Source: Muscardinus avellanarius (Eukaryota > Chordata > Mammalia > Rodentia > Gliridae). From it: 64,000 bases of DNA. The translations under genes and the position numbers were made by a program. The DNA lies in the NCBI GenBank assembly GCA_963383645.1, contig OY726560.1:153029488-153093487 (forward strand), given 5' to 3'. This document shows positions 22,501 to 30,787 of the stretch, in pieces (positions within the stretch are counted from its first letter, which is position 1; every line of letters begins with the position of its first letter). Below the pieces are notes generated by a model. It ran no database searches and was not told the DNA's origin. It saw nothing but the letters and a program-made list of their open reading frames with translations.

Positions 22501-25500
22501 ATGACGGAGAATGATCTAGAACATTTATGAACTGACTGAGAAACAGTCAGTTATAAACAATCAAAGCAACCAGCCTTAAAACACTAAGAGATTGTCAGAC
22601 TGCTCTAAGCTCCCCCCCTAAATTCCACTACACAGCTCTACTTCCAGTGTTTAACTTGATCAGATCTCTTTAGATCTGAGACCAGAAAAAGAAGAAGAAA
22701 AAATAAAGTGAAAACTATTTGTATAATAATATAAGCAAATTATATAATTATACAATATGGCAGAAACGATCCTTTTTGTTAAAATTCTGTTAAACTTACT
22801 AGAGTTTCAACATATCTTAACATATCAAATGAGTTCAGATCAGAGCGCAGCTGCTTTGCTTTCTCTTTGCCCAAATCTGAAGCAAGGACAAGAAACTGGG
22901 CATCCAGGACTGCTTCTCTTGCTCGGGACACTATTGGGGGAAAAAAGAAAAAAAAAATATACACATTATAAAATGCACATCATCCACAGATATTTCCCCT
23001 AAGTGTCCAAATACTTAACTAGAATTTCCCACTCAGAAAAAAGAAAAAAGCAAAACTCAACAGGCTGAAAATAGGGCCATCTCTTCTAAAACTGGCTCCC
23101 CTGCCACCTCAACCAAAATGGCAAGCATTCCTATAAGTCAGCTTTCTGTCTAGTTTCCATACTCCACGCAACTAAACCACAATTTATTAAGCCCAGCTTA
23201 ACAAAAGCCTCTATCATGTCCGACACTCTTCCCTTTGACTTAAATAACCCTTCTAACCACTAGTCTCACCTGTGCGGTGTGCGTCAAGCTCAAAGTCCAC
23301 TATGTGTAGGGGAGAGATGGAAGACTTTGGGGAATGAAGGGTTCAACTGGAGGAAACAGCAGGGCAGAGAGGGGCTGGACTAAAAACAGTCCCTGTGGGT
23401 AACAGGGAGCACGGAAAAGCGACTGGGGAACATCTGCAAAGGAGAGAGAACTCTAAAGGGAGCCCCGCGATGAGCGGGGCCAGGTTCAAATACAGCAGCG
23501 CCTGCGCCCAGCTTCTCAAGGCCGCCCCATCTGAAGCACTGGCTCCCTGAACATCCTTACAAAACAGCAAAGACTCGGCTGGAGAACATGTTGACTCTGG
23601 GTTTCTTATCCATCACTTCTGTTCTCAGAGGGAGAGTTGTGTTTTTGTTTGTTTGTTTGTTTGTTTGTTTGTTTCTGCTGGTGCAGGGGTGGAAACCCTT
23701 CTACCTCCGGGCTACACTCCCAGACTTATTTTATATTTTATTTGGAAACAGGGTGTCTTAAGCCAGTGAGGCTGGCATCGAACCTGCGCAATCCTCCTGT
23801 CTCCGCCTCCCAAGCGCAGGGATTACAAGCGTGTGCCACCACGCCTGGCAGAGCAAGAGTCACTGGGGAAGTTACGGGGAGTAAGGGAGCAGAGGGGTTG
23901 CAGGTTCCTGAGCAGGCTTGCTCCTCGGGGGACTAGTCTACGTCTCCTTCGCCCGTCAGCCCCACACACACTGCAGGAAAAGTGCAAATATCATGTCCAG
24001 GGCGACTGCCAGGTCTCTAAGGTTGAAAACAGGGATATTATATCCATGTATACATGAGAGCCCCTGGGTTCCACCCCCAGTACCACACACACACACAAAA
24101 AATAGGGCTGGGGATGCAACTACCTGAGTTCAATCCTCAATACTGCAAAAAACAAAAACAAACACTAAAAACAGCTGAGGGAGAAAATGATACATGGGTG
24201 AAGAGTTAAAATAATGCACTGTAAATAGAGAATATATGAGTTAGGAATGACCGTTTGGAGACTAGGGGTCCAGGCTGGGAGAAGAAAAAGCCGGAGAGTA
24301 GAGGAAGGACTTATCCAGATGCAAGAGGAATACCTAAAGGTCCCCACAAGATTTAGCAAATGTGTGAACCAAGAAAGGGAGCAGTGAGGAGACATGGTAG
24401 GGGCAAGAAGACACAAACTGGAGCCTGTGTAGACAGGAAGTCTTAAAAGGTGACAGTACAGAAACCACCCACCATACCAGTCCTTCAAAAAGATGAGGAA
24501 CCGTGGTGCCAGTCACGGCCAATTCTGCTGACTTTTTTTTTTAACCACTATTTGCATTCTCCGTCTCTGCTCCCACAGAACTGAAAGGGACCTGTGGGTT
24601 ATAGTCTGGGCGGTGTCTTAGAGCTCTGAGCCTGCGCATATGTCAGGGTGCCCCCTCACCTGCCCTCTGCCCTTGAATGTACACCACTGCTACCATGACC
24701 GTTTTTGTTGCTTTTAATTCAGACTAAGCCTATGTTTTAAAATTCCCAAGGTCCACAGTTCAGTGTTCTGAGCACACCCCACGCTGGAGACCAACAGGTG
24801 TGCCCACAGGCATGGCCACCTCCACTGGGTTACAGGAGGACCAACAGCTGAGGCAGGGCAGACTGCCGGGAGGGAAACAACATTCAAGGCTAGCTCAGTT
24901 CTTTACCTCCCCCACTCAACAAACAGGACACATCCGTGTAGAGCTCTCAAGTGTGAACAGGCCCCCGCATCCTGTGGGGAAGGGGTCTGGTTGACACTGA
25001 TGTTGGGAGCCACCCCAGAACTTCACTGGGGCTCTCAAGTGTAATTGCACCCGAACGTGGTGCTGCTGCTATACTGAAAAGGCATCCACACCTAGCAAAG
25101 CGCTGCTCTGACTGTGGAACTGCTAACCACAATCACTTGGCTCTTATATAAAACATGCACTGACCATAAAACGTGACGTAGATAAAATAATGAGTTACCT
25201 CCATTAAACAGAGTGTTGGCCTCTTCGAGGACCTCTGTTAATTTGTCGCTAGCATTGAGTATATCTTCTCGGTTTTCTATTAAAAAACACACACAAACTT
25301 AGGGAAATAATGCTCATCATTCACCAACACGTGGTTGACAGAGTTCCATCACCTGCGGCAGTGAAGCCCAGGGAACTACTAGGAGCTTTTCAAAGAAACC
25401 CGGGCTCCCTCTAACCCAAAGGGCTCCCTGCTCTGCAGCCAGCGAGGGGGCCCCCGTCAGAGGGCAGTCCTCAAACTTTGCCAGCACTGGGTGGGCTGGG

Positions 25501-26203
25501 TGCACGAGGAGCGGGCAGAGCTCGCGGCTCCTGGTGGGGGGCGCGGAGGGGGCGAGGGCGGCGGCAGGCCGGGCTCCTGCAGCACCGGGGACCTGCCCGA
25601 GCCCCGAGCCAGGGACTCCGCGCCCGGCCCTCCCCAACCCTCCCGCCATCCCTCCCTCCTCCCCTCCTCCAACCCTCCCTCCCTGCCCATCCTCCCCATC
25701 CCACTCTCCATCCCTCCTCCCTCCCCTCCTCATCCCACTCTCCATCCCTCCTCCCTCCCCTCCCCATCCCACTCCCCATCCCTCCTCTCTCCCCTCCTCA
25801 TCCCACTCCCCATCCCTCCTCCCTCCCCTCCCCATCCCACTCTCCATCCCTCCTCCCTCCCCTCCCCATCCCACTCTCCATCCCTCCTCCCTCCCCTCCC
25901 GCCCGCCGGCCGCGCGGCCGCCTTACGCTGGACCGAGTTGATGAGCGCGCGGTACTGGTGGCGGATCTGGCGGCACAGGCCGTGGTCGGTCTCGGCCTCC
26001 AGCGCGGCCGGGTCCAGCTCGTCCCCCGAGTCCGACGGCTCGGCGTCCTCGGGGCTCGGGCGCTCCGGGGCGGCCCTGCGCTCGGCGGCGGCGCGGCGGG
26101 CCAGCGGCGAGCGCGAGCGCGAGCGGGAGCGCGGGCGGTCGCGGTGCGGGTCGCGGCCCCGGCCCCGGCCCTCGGGCCGCCGGCCGCCGCTGTCCCCCGA
26201 CAT
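11860..26203 (-). CDS. NSMCE4A: NSMCE4A, SMC5/6 complex kleisin subunit (10 coding exons, complete)
   Basis: Encodes non-SMC element 4 homolog A, the kleisin of the nuclear SMC5/6 DNA-repair complex. In this family the N-terminal part contacts the SMC6 neck and NSE3, and the C-terminal winged-helix part contacts the SMC5 head, closing the ring. Coding exons on the minus strand are 25927-26203, 25199-25276, 22800-22930, 20355-20506, 18412-18511, 17293-17383, 15549-15643, 13242-13290, 12018-12112 and 11860-11934. Every junction is GT-AG and in phase; the sum is 1143 bp (380 residues plus stop), against about 385 in human. Recognisable segments include an N-terminal RS-rich stretch (about 22-32), '[14 protein letters not shown]' at the end of exon 1, '[19 protein letters not shown]' in exon 7 and '[13 protein letters not shown]' in exon 9. 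The start is the ATG at 26203-26201, with G at -3; the frame stays open further upstream but matches no known N-terminus. The gene appears intact. Confidence 0.96.
12018..12112 (-). CDS. NSMCE4A: NSMCE4A coding exon 9
   Basis: 95 bp. Its first two bases complete a Glu codon begun in exon 8, and it ends with GAG before GTAAAG. It encodes the C-terminal-domain segment with '[13 protein letters not shown]'. The following intron is only 83 bp (11935-12017). Confidence 0.95.
12320..12528 (-). repeat. Dimeric SINE, type i
   Basis: Antisense copy starting at a short GT run and 'ggtactgggaattgaaccca', ending at 'ccaccacacccggcat'. It shares the gene's orientation. Confidence 0.87.
12745..12962 (+). 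repeat. Dimeric SINE, type i
   Basis: Full-length copy with 'cattcgggaggctgagac', the 'aataaagaataaaaaatag' linker and a 16-base A-tail. Confidence 0.88.
13242..13290 (-). CDS. NSMCE4A: NSMCE4A coding exon 8
   Basis: Only 49 bp. It lies between an acceptor ending 'gttttag' and a GTAAAT donor and encodes '[16 protein letters not shown]' plus the first base of the next Glu codon. Confidence 0.95.
13384..13570 (+). repeat. Dimeric SINE, type i, shortened
   Basis: Carries 'tgtaatcctagcatttggga' and an ID-like half ending 'ccatccccaatactgt'. The linker region is partly deleted. Confidence 0.82.
13594..13853 (+). repeat. Dimeric SINE, type ii, with AT-rich expansion
   Basis: Lacks the first ~30 bp of the left half. 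The right half is split by about 75 bp of TATA/TTTATA repeats (13727-13798) between 'gggagtatag' and 'tagtccggaggtag'. Confidence 0.8.
13941..14095 (-). repeat. SINE, diverged and partly deleted
   Basis: Starts at a C-rich remnant of the tail, has 'tcagcctcccaagtaccgag' and ends 'ccacacccagctt'. Confidence 0.75.
14380..14606 (-). repeat. Dimeric SINE, type i, with (TTTG)n tail
   Basis: Complete antisense copy whose tail has become a (TTTG)n run at 14380-14404. Confidence 0.88.
14785..14937 (-). repeat. Dimeric SINE, type ii, internally deleted
   Basis: Poly-T start, 'ggtggtactgggaatggaac', then a shortened B1-like half ending 'caccatgcccagcct'. Confidence 0.83.
15549..15643 (-). CDS. NSMCE4A: NSMCE4A coding exon 7
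   Basis: 95 bp, acceptor 'gtttcttctacag'. It encodes '[20 protein letters not shown]' and continues to 'SFIIR' before GTAAGA. This is the most conserved block of the NSE4 C-terminal domain. Confidence 0.96.
16340..16509 (-). repeat. Dimeric SINE, old
   Basis: Diverged copy with 'ggtactgaacctggagcagc' and 'ggcctcccaaataccgggat'. Confidence 0.78.
16519..16742 (-). repeat. Dimeric SINE, type ii, with (TTTA)n tail
   Basis: Begins with about ten TTTA repeats, then 'ggtggtactggggttcctgg', and ends 'caccacacccagcta'. Confidence 0.88.
16769..16998 (+). repeat. Dimeric SINE, type i, older
   Basis: 'agctgggtgtgacagcacac' at the start, ID-like half 'tagctcagaggaagaatg' and an AAAT-type tail. Confidence 0.85.
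17024..17237 (+). repeat. Dimeric SINE, type i
   Basis: A small deletion removes the 'ggcgcacac' stretch after 'gagccgggtgtggt'. Ends with a 19-base A-tail just 5' of exon 6 on the map. Confidence 0.87.
17293..17383 (-). CDS. NSMCE4A: NSMCE4A coding exon 6
   Basis: 91 bp, encoding '[20 protein letters not shown]' and on to 'QTYFRED', with a split Pro codon at the GTAAGT donor. It forms the helical linker at the start of the C-terminal region. Confidence 0.96.
17489..17666 (+). repeat. Dimeric SINE, type ii
   Basis: Type ii copy ending 'gggtttccaggaaccccagt' with a mixed C/A tail. Part of the left half is deleted after 'catgtaagttcaaagccag'. Confidence 0.86.
17747..17932 (-). repeat. Dimeric SINE, type i, old
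   Basis: Heavily substituted antisense copy with 'acactcccagccctatttta' and 'tgtgccaccacaaccgga'. Confidence 0.8.
18046..18195 (+). mobile_element. hAT-type non-autonomous DNA transposon remnant
   Basis: Terminal-repeat-like ends 'agtagttctcaa' and 'gaggttgaaaaaacccc' flank an interior with 'atcctgtaataccca' and 'aaggaattatccagccc'. These are signatures of a widespread old mammalian hAT-derived short element. The exact family was not assigned. Confidence 0.55.
18412..18511 (-). CDS. NSMCE4A: NSMCE4A coding exon 5
   Basis: 100 bp, encoding '[20 protein letters not shown]' and on to 'EEQRAMPAQ'. The donor is GTTTGT. The basic '[10 protein letters not shown]' stretch is typical of the NSE4A linker. 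Confidence 0.95.
18512..20354 (-). other. NSMCE4A intron 4
   Basis: About 1.8 kb with no recognisable SINE, LTR or exon, a notable gap in an otherwise SINE-dense gene. Short open frames on both strands lack coding signatures. Confidence 0.55.
20355..20506 (-). CDS. NSMCE4A: NSMCE4A coding exon 4
   Basis: 152 bp, acceptor 'catttctgtag'. It encodes '[20 protein letters not shown]' and on through '[17 protein letters not shown]' to 'THTFHFL', ending two bases into a Leu codon before GTAAGA. It belongs to the NSE3-binding and kleisin core part. Confidence 0.96.
20760..20962 (+). mobile_element. hAT-type non-autonomous DNA transposon remnant
   Basis: Same family as the copy in the neighbouring intron: 'ccactggtactcag' start, 'agtatcctacagtgcacag', 'aacccaaaatgtcaatagtg' and 'ggctgagaaagcctgc' end. 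Confidence 0.6.
21734..21943 (-). repeat. Dimeric SINE, type i
   Basis: Antisense copy with 'ggcactggggactgaaccca', a 'ttttttattctttag' linker and the end 'gccaccacggctggctc'. It is in gene orientation. Confidence 0.88.
22800..22930 (-). CDS. NSMCE4A: NSMCE4A coding exon 3
   Basis: 131 bp, acceptor 'cccccaatag'. It encodes '[20 protein letters not shown]' followed by '[20 protein letters not shown]' and 'VETL', essentially identical to the human helical N-terminal domain. The donor is GTAAGT. Confidence 0.97.
23641..23850 (-). repeat. Dimeric SINE, type ii, with (TTTG)n tail
   Basis: Tail of (TTTG)n at 23646-23672, then 'ccttctacctccgggctaca', ending 'gccaccacgcctggcag'. Confidence 0.88.
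24056..24165 (+). repeat. Two ID-like half-elements in tandem
   Basis: 'cccctgggttccacccccag' with a CA-rich tail, followed by a second 'gggctggggatgcaac...' half ending in 'aaaaacaaaaac'. No B1-like half is present. Confidence 0.65.
25199..25276 (-). CDS. NSMCE4A: NSMCE4A coding exon 2
   Basis: 78 bp, acceptor 'gttttttaatag'. With the base carried from exon 1 it encodes '[20 protein letters not shown]' and then 'NTLFNG'. The last residue is Gly (GGA), where I recall Glu in human. Confidence 0.96.
25277..25926 (-). other. NSMCE4A intron 1
   Basis: A 650-bp first intron dominated in its 5' half (25.67-25.90 kb) by the 34-bp polypyrimidine/polypurine minisatellite. Confidence 0.75.
25670..25902. 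repeat. 34-bp minisatellite, G-rich on the NSMCE4A RNA strand
   Basis: Units recur with exact 34-bp spacing: the motif 'ccactctcca' or its variant begins at 25701, 25735, 25769, 25803, 25837 and 25871. The minus (transcript) strand of each unit reads GGGAGGGGAGGGAGGAGGG, which fits the G-quadruplex rule. The array ends about 25 bp from the exon 1 splice donor. Confidence 0.9.
25927..26203 (-). CDS. NSMCE4A: NSMCE4A coding exon 1
   Basis: 277 bp from the ATG (26203-26201) to the GTAAGG donor. It encodes '[20 protein letters not shown]', an RS-rich run, an acidic '[15 protein letters not shown]' segment and '[18 protein letters not shown]', which starts the conserved NSE4 domain. Length and order match human exon 1 apart from a shortened Ser/Arg-rich middle. 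Confidence 0.96.
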
Positions 26204-26239
26204 CGCGCCAATTCGCCCGCAACTTCGGGACGGCGGAAG

Positions 26240-26252
26240 TTCGCGCCAGAAA
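26240..26252 (+). promoter_or_regulatory. Candidate E2F site
   Basis: TTCGCGCCAGAAA, 37 bp upstream of the start codon, closely fits the E2F consensus and overlaps a GGAAG ETS core. A second E2F-like TTGGCGCG (minus strand) abuts the ATG. Confidence 0.45.
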
Positions 26253-26310
26253 CTGAAAGCCCGGCTCGGCGCGAGGCCGGCTGCCGAGGACGCGGCGCGG
26301 CGGCGGGCGG

Positions 26311-26327
26311 CAGCGCCCCCTGTGGCC
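26311..26327 (-). promoter_or_regulatory. Candidate CTCF-core motif
   Basis: The minus strand reads GGCCACAGGGGGCGCTG, containing the AGGGGGCGCTG half of the CTCF consensus. The 5' part of the motif is imperfect. Confidence 0.35.
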
Positions 26328-26449
26328 GGAGGCCGGCACCGCGGCCGGAGGGGGTCAGACGGCCAGGGCTTGGGCGCCCGCTCCCCCATGGCGCAGCCGC
26401 TGCTGCTAGAAGCTGCTCGCAGCTCGGTGCCCCGTAAAAGGAACAGATA

Positions 26450-26515
26450 CGTAGCCTTTGGAGGTAGAATGCCCCTGGGTCCCATCCCCAGGAACAAAAG
26501 AAAAAAGGGGGAAAA
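26450..26515 (+). repeat. ID-like SINE fragment at the edge of the CpG island
   Basis: 'ggaggtagaatgcccctggg' followed by an A-rich tail. Only the 3' part of the right half is present. Confidence 0.7.
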
Positions 26516-26712
26516 AAGGTTGGAGTGGAGCTAAATATAAGAGCGAGTACAGTCGTGTCCCCTTACCCAAGACTCAGCGGATGCCTGAAACCTAGGCGGT
26601 CGGCACTTTTCTGAAAGGATATTGGAACGGGTGTCTCTCCGTACAGGGTTTTTGTCCAGTGGATTTGATGCAGTCCCAAGACTAGTATAGGGTTTAGAAA
26701 TATGAAAATATA

Positions 26713-26912
26713 AAGCCGGGCGTGATGGCACAAGCTTGCAATCCCAGCATTCGGGAGGCGGAGACAGGAGGATCGCAGTTCGGGGACAGCACCAGCTGAG
26801 GTCCTTTGCAACTCAGTGAGACGCTGTTTCACAATAAAGAATAAAAAATAGGGCTGGGGGTGTAGCTCGGAGGTAGAATGCCCTTGGGTTCCATCCCCAG
26901 TACTGCAAAAAA
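26713..26912 (+). repeat. Dimeric SINE, type i
   Basis: Full-length copy with 'agccgggcgtgatggcac' and 'ggctgggggtgtagctcgga'. It is followed directly by a long CT/CA microsatellite. Confidence 0.9.
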
Positions 26913-26922
26913 GAGCTCGCTC

Positions 26923-27040
<118 letters not shown>

Positions 27041-27427
27041 GGGGGGTTCTAAAAGAGTAACCACTGAAGCCCTTGGGAGGTGGACTTTCAAATCTGAAGT
27101 TTCCTATCTGTTTTTTACAAGTGGTCAGAATTGGGTTTGGAGGAACCAATGTCTTTTGCAGGATCTCAGTCCTTGATTTGACCTGTTACCTTGTGGGTTG
27201 GTGGCCCCGCTCTCCCGCCCTGCTCCCTGCCCCTCGCTGAGGCGATGAGGGTGGCTTCTTCACCCTTCGGTCCCCAGGCCCAGTCCTGCCTTAGTATGTA
27301 TAACGGTGCTCTCCTTGCCTGGCCTGGGAAGCAGCCATCTCTCCACCAGCAGAGTGGACGCAGAAGCCAGGACTGCCGCTCCTCGTGCTCACTGCTTCTG
27401 GGGTGCCTGCTTCTAGATCCTCCCAGG

Positions 27428-27432
<5 letters not shown>

Positions 27433-27469
<37 letters not shown>
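27433..27469 (+). repeat. (GT)n microsatellite
   Basis: Uninterrupted GT run of about 18 repeats after 'ggaaac'. Confidence 0.93.
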
Positions 27470-27471
<2 letters not shown>

Positions 27472-27649
27472 TAGATGTAGACATACTTACTCACCTATAA
27501 ATACACATGCATGTTTAGTTTATATTTTTATATTGATGGGTGGCTTTAAAACACAATCATATATACCAATACCTTCGATTTCAACCCAGCACCTCTGGGC
27601 TTTGTGTTTGTTTTTCCCCCCTCTATGATGGTTTTATAGTCAGTAAATT

Positions 27650-28330
27650 TAATGATGGCTGGTTTTATTTAAGTGTTAACTTGACAGGGTCAAGGGAAAC
27701 CCAGAAAGTAGGCAAAGACATGGCTTCCGTGTGTGTCGAGAGGGTGTTTCTAGATTAGCAGTTGAGTTAGTGGACTGAATAAAGCCTTGCCCTCCCATCA
27801 CGGGCAGGCATCATGCAAGCCAAAGGAAAGGAGAATTTTCTCTTCCCTTTTTCTTTTTTCTTTTTCTTTTCCTTTTTATACTCTTCATTGGACACAGTGG
27901 CATTCTACCTCCGAGCTACACCCCAGTCCTTTTTACTAAGTTGCCGAGGATCTCACTAAGTTGCTAAGGCTGGCCTGAAACATGCAATCCTCCCGTCTCA
28001 GCCTCCCAGGTACTGGATTGCAGGTGTGCACCACCACACCTGGCTTTCTCTCCTCCTTCTTGAACCTGGACATCTATCTTTGGCCCTCAGGTGTTGGACT
28101 CTTGGCTCCAGGCCTTCCACCAGCACTGCCCTGGTTCTTGGGCCTTTGACCTTGGACTGGGAGTGACCGCATCAGCTTCCTGGCCTACAGGCCTTCAAAC
28201 TCAGATTGAATTCGCTCTATAGAGCACATGCCATAGGACTCCTCGGCCTCCATAACTGCGTGAGCCAAGGTGTGTAATAAATTCCATACACGTATCTCTT
28301 GGGTCTATTTCTCTGAAAACCCCTGGCTCT
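27650..28330 (+). repeat. Old mammalian interspersed repeat interrupted by a SINE
   Basis: Two recognisable parts, 27655-27830 ('gtgttaacttgacagggtca', 'gcatcatgcaagcc') and 28050-28325 ('ctcggcctccataactgcgt', 'tctctgaaaacccctg'), are separated by the SINE at 27842-28046. Both belong to one familiar ancient repeat whose family name I do not assign. Confidence 0.55.
27842..28046 (-). repeat. Dimeric SINE, partly deleted
   Basis: Pyrimidine-rich tail, 'cattctacctccgagctaca', then directly the B1-like half ending 'caccacacctggctt'. The linker is lost. Confidence 0.83.
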
Positions 28331-28631
28331 CCTCTCTCCATATTTACAAATTCCTTCTCAATAGTGAAAGGTCTGGTTTCCATTATCGATAAGATGTCCT
28401 TATTTGCCTAATCCTCCTCCACACAGCGAGCTGGGCCCCCCTCTCACACACAGCTGCAATTGCTATGAACCACTCTTAGCTATGTGTTATCTTTTTTCAG
28501 AGTGTTAACCAAGCTTGGCCATAGCCCCATAGTTACCGTTTCCTTTATAACTCCAACACCAGATACACTGTGCTGACACATTTCCTTCACTGGGGTAACA
28601 ACATCTGAGCTCACCATCAGTGAAAGATTTC

Positions 28632-28656
28632 TTTCTCTCTTCCTCCCTCCTTCCTT

Positions 28657-28704
<48 letters not shown>

Positions 28705-28705
28705 A
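28632..28705 (+). repeat. (CT)n / (CTTT)n microsatellite
   Basis: Pyrimidine tract of CTTC, CTCT and CTTT repeats, probably the expanded tail of the neighbouring repeat. Confidence 0.85.
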
Positions 28706-28734
28706 GCATGCCAGGGATCAAAGCAAGGCCTTGA

Positions 28735-29160
28735 GCAGGCTCAGTATTATGTTTGGGATCTGGACCACTCTCAAAGGTCCTGCGCTGTTCAAAGGTGGGG
28801 CTGTGGAGAAATGATTGGATCAGGAGGGCTCTGGGCTCATAACTGCATTGATCTCTCCCTGCCTTCACAATTTGATAGCATCCTTTGGGAGGGGGTGACA
28901 CTATAGGAGGTGGGACCTAATTGGAAGAAGTGGGTCACTGGGGTGTTCCCTGGAGGAGTCCCCCGTGCCCTGCCTCCTGGCTGCTGTGCAAAAGCATATT
29001 CTTAACTCTGTGACATTTCACCTCACCGTGGGACCCAGAATCAACAGAGCCAAGTGACCATGGAGCGACGCCTCCAAAACCATGAGCCAAAAGAATTCTT
29101 CCCTCCTCTCAGCTGATTGTCTCGGGCATCTTGTCATAGTGACAGAAAGCTGACCACCAC
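28735..29160 (+). repeat. MaLR-type LTR remnant
   Basis: 'ggaggtgggacctaattgga' followed by 'aaccatgagccaaaagaatt' and 'atcttgtcatagtgacagaa' is the recognisable U3-R-U5 order of MaLR/MLT-class solo LTRs. It is diverged and has no internal sequence. Confidence 0.65.
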
Positions 29161-30017
29161 AACGGATGAGTGTTCTACCACAGCGCCACACCCCCAGCCC
29201 CGGGGAGGGTCTTTAAAGGAACTGACACCCAGGACCAGGGACAATCTGTGTGCACCTGTCACTGGTGATGGTGTCCTCGTGGCCCACCAGGTGGCAGGTG
29301 ATCAGCTCCTGCATCCCATCCTCCTGTCTGTGTTTTGGAGTCCACATCTAGTAACCAGGAAACGCAGGTGGATGCTCCAGGAAGCCCACTGTGAAACAGG
29401 CTGGCATGCAGGTTTAGGGCATGCTACTGCAGAAAGGAAAGAGGCAGGACTGGGTGAAGGAAGAAGCCAAGCCTCACACCAGGCCTCCTTCTTCTGCGGG
29501 AAGGAGGCAGCTCCCAAAGGGGCCACCTACTGGTGGCCCTTCTGGCCACTACAGGAAATGTTCTTTTACAGCTGGACAGCGCACTGCGGGTACTGCAGGC
29601 TTGACCACGTTGTCAAGGCTGTTCTATAACCAGGAGTAAGTGATCGGCGCTTTATCTGAAGGCTGATTCTCAAATATAAAAACTGATGAGGAATGTTATT
29701 CTTATTGGGCTAATGACATAATGACCGATTTGACCACTGAGCGTGGTTTCTTAGACTTTTGCTTCCACTTACAGTTTCCAATTGGTTTTATTGCATTATT
29801 TAAAGAAATATATTGTCAACTTTTCCCAACATCTCCATCAGGTCACTCTTCTACTGAAACCTTTGTGTTTGGAGATCCGCGTCCCGGGGCCCACTCCCTG
29901 CCCAGCCCCCTCTCCCTGCTTCCCCACCTGCTGCACAGTTCACACAAAAGGCTTCTCTTTACTGCCTTCCTTGGTTAAATTCGCAGCCTTCTGGATTCAA
30001 CATCTAAAACCTTGCTT

Positions 30018-30235
30018 AAGCTGGGTACAGTGGTGCATGCCTATAACCCCAGTACTTGGGAGGCAGGAGGACAGTAGACTCAAGGCCAGACTCAGCAACT
30101 TATCAAGTTTTTCAGCCATTTAGTGAGACCCTGTTTTAAAATACAAAATAAAAAGCGCTGGGCGTGTAGCTTGGAGGTAAACTATCTCTGGGTTCAACCC
30201 CCAGTAACACACACACACCCCAAAAAAAGAGAGAA
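30018..30235 (+). repeat. Dimeric SINE, old
   Basis: 'agctgggtacagtggtgcat' start, ID-like half 'gtagcttggaggtaaac', CA-rich tail. Confidence 0.83.
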
Positions 30236-30289
30236 ATCGCTTAGTTTATGCCCTGGCTTTACTGAGGTTCTTTCTTTCCTTCTTTTTTC

Positions 30290-30525
30290 TTTCTTTCTTT
30301 CTTCTTCTTTTTTTTTTTTTTTTTGCGGGTTTGGGGATGGAACCCAGGGGCATTTGACCTCTGAGCTATACCCCCTGCCCTATTTTTTATTCTTTATTTT
30401 GAAACCGGGTCTCACTGAGTTGCAGAGGGCCTCACTAAGTAGCTGAGGCTGTCCGCGAACCGCGATCCTCCAGGTCTCAGCCTCCCGAATGCTGGGATGA
30501 CAAGCGTGCGCCACCACGCCCGGCT
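30290..30525 (-). repeat. Dimeric SINE, type i
   Basis: Long poly-T/CTT start, 'gggtttggggatggaaccca', end 'gccaccacgcccggctt'. It abuts the next copy head to tail. Confidence 0.87.
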
Positions 30526-30787
30526 TTCTTTCTTCTTCTTTTTATTATTTTTTTCTTTTCTTTTCTTTTCTTCTTCTTGTGGTACTGAGAATGGGACCCA
30601 GGGGCATTCTACCTCTGAGCTACACCCCCAACCCTATTATTTTTATTATTATGCTTTATTTGGAAACAAGGCCTCAGTAATTTGCAGAGGGCCTCACAAA
30701 GTAGCTGAGGCTGACTGTGAACCTGCGATCCTCCCGTCTCAGCCTCCCAAGTACTGGGATTACAAGCATGTGCCACCACGCCCTGCC
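30526..30787 (-). repeat. Dimeric SINE, type i
   Basis: Second antisense copy in tandem, tail of TTTTC repeats, 'ggtactgagaatgggaccca', end 'caccacgccctgcct'. Confidence 0.87.

Larger units (their letters stand above)
20507..22799 (-). other. NSMCE4A intron 3
   Basis: One hAT-type remnant (20760-20962) and one SINE (21734-21943) are visible. The remainder, including 20970-21730 and 21950-22799, holds nothing recognisable. Confidence 0.55.
22931..25198 (-). other. NSMCE4A intron 2
   Basis: Contains a type ii SINE (23641-23850) and ID-like fragments (24056-24165). The stretches 22980-23635 and 24170-25190 show no recognisable feature. Confidence 0.55.
25900..26420. promoter_or_regulatory. CpG island and promoter of NSMCE4A
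   Basis: Very GC-rich, CpG-dense segment covering exon 1 and about 200 bp upstream of the ATG. It has no TATA box. Candidate sites include an ETS core within 'ggcggaagttcg' and an overlapping E2F-like site, typical of proliferation-linked housekeeping promoters. Confidence 0.8.

Noticed and set aside
26203..26497. Upstream extension of the NSMCE4A frame to an ATG at 26497
   Set aside because: The extension runs through promoter sequence and part of a SINE fragment. The MSGDS start matches the conserved NSMCE4A N-terminus.
25478..26534. Long plus-strand open frames (up to 347 codons) across the NSMCE4A CpG island
   Set aside because: They are antisense to NSMCE4A exon 1 and the GC-rich minisatellite, where stop codons are rare. 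The sequence is Pro/Ser/Arg low-complexity with no domain, and all frames stay open together.
28617..28901. 94-codon minus-strand frame
   Set aside because: Made from a GA-rich microsatellite and the MaLR-type LTR remnant.
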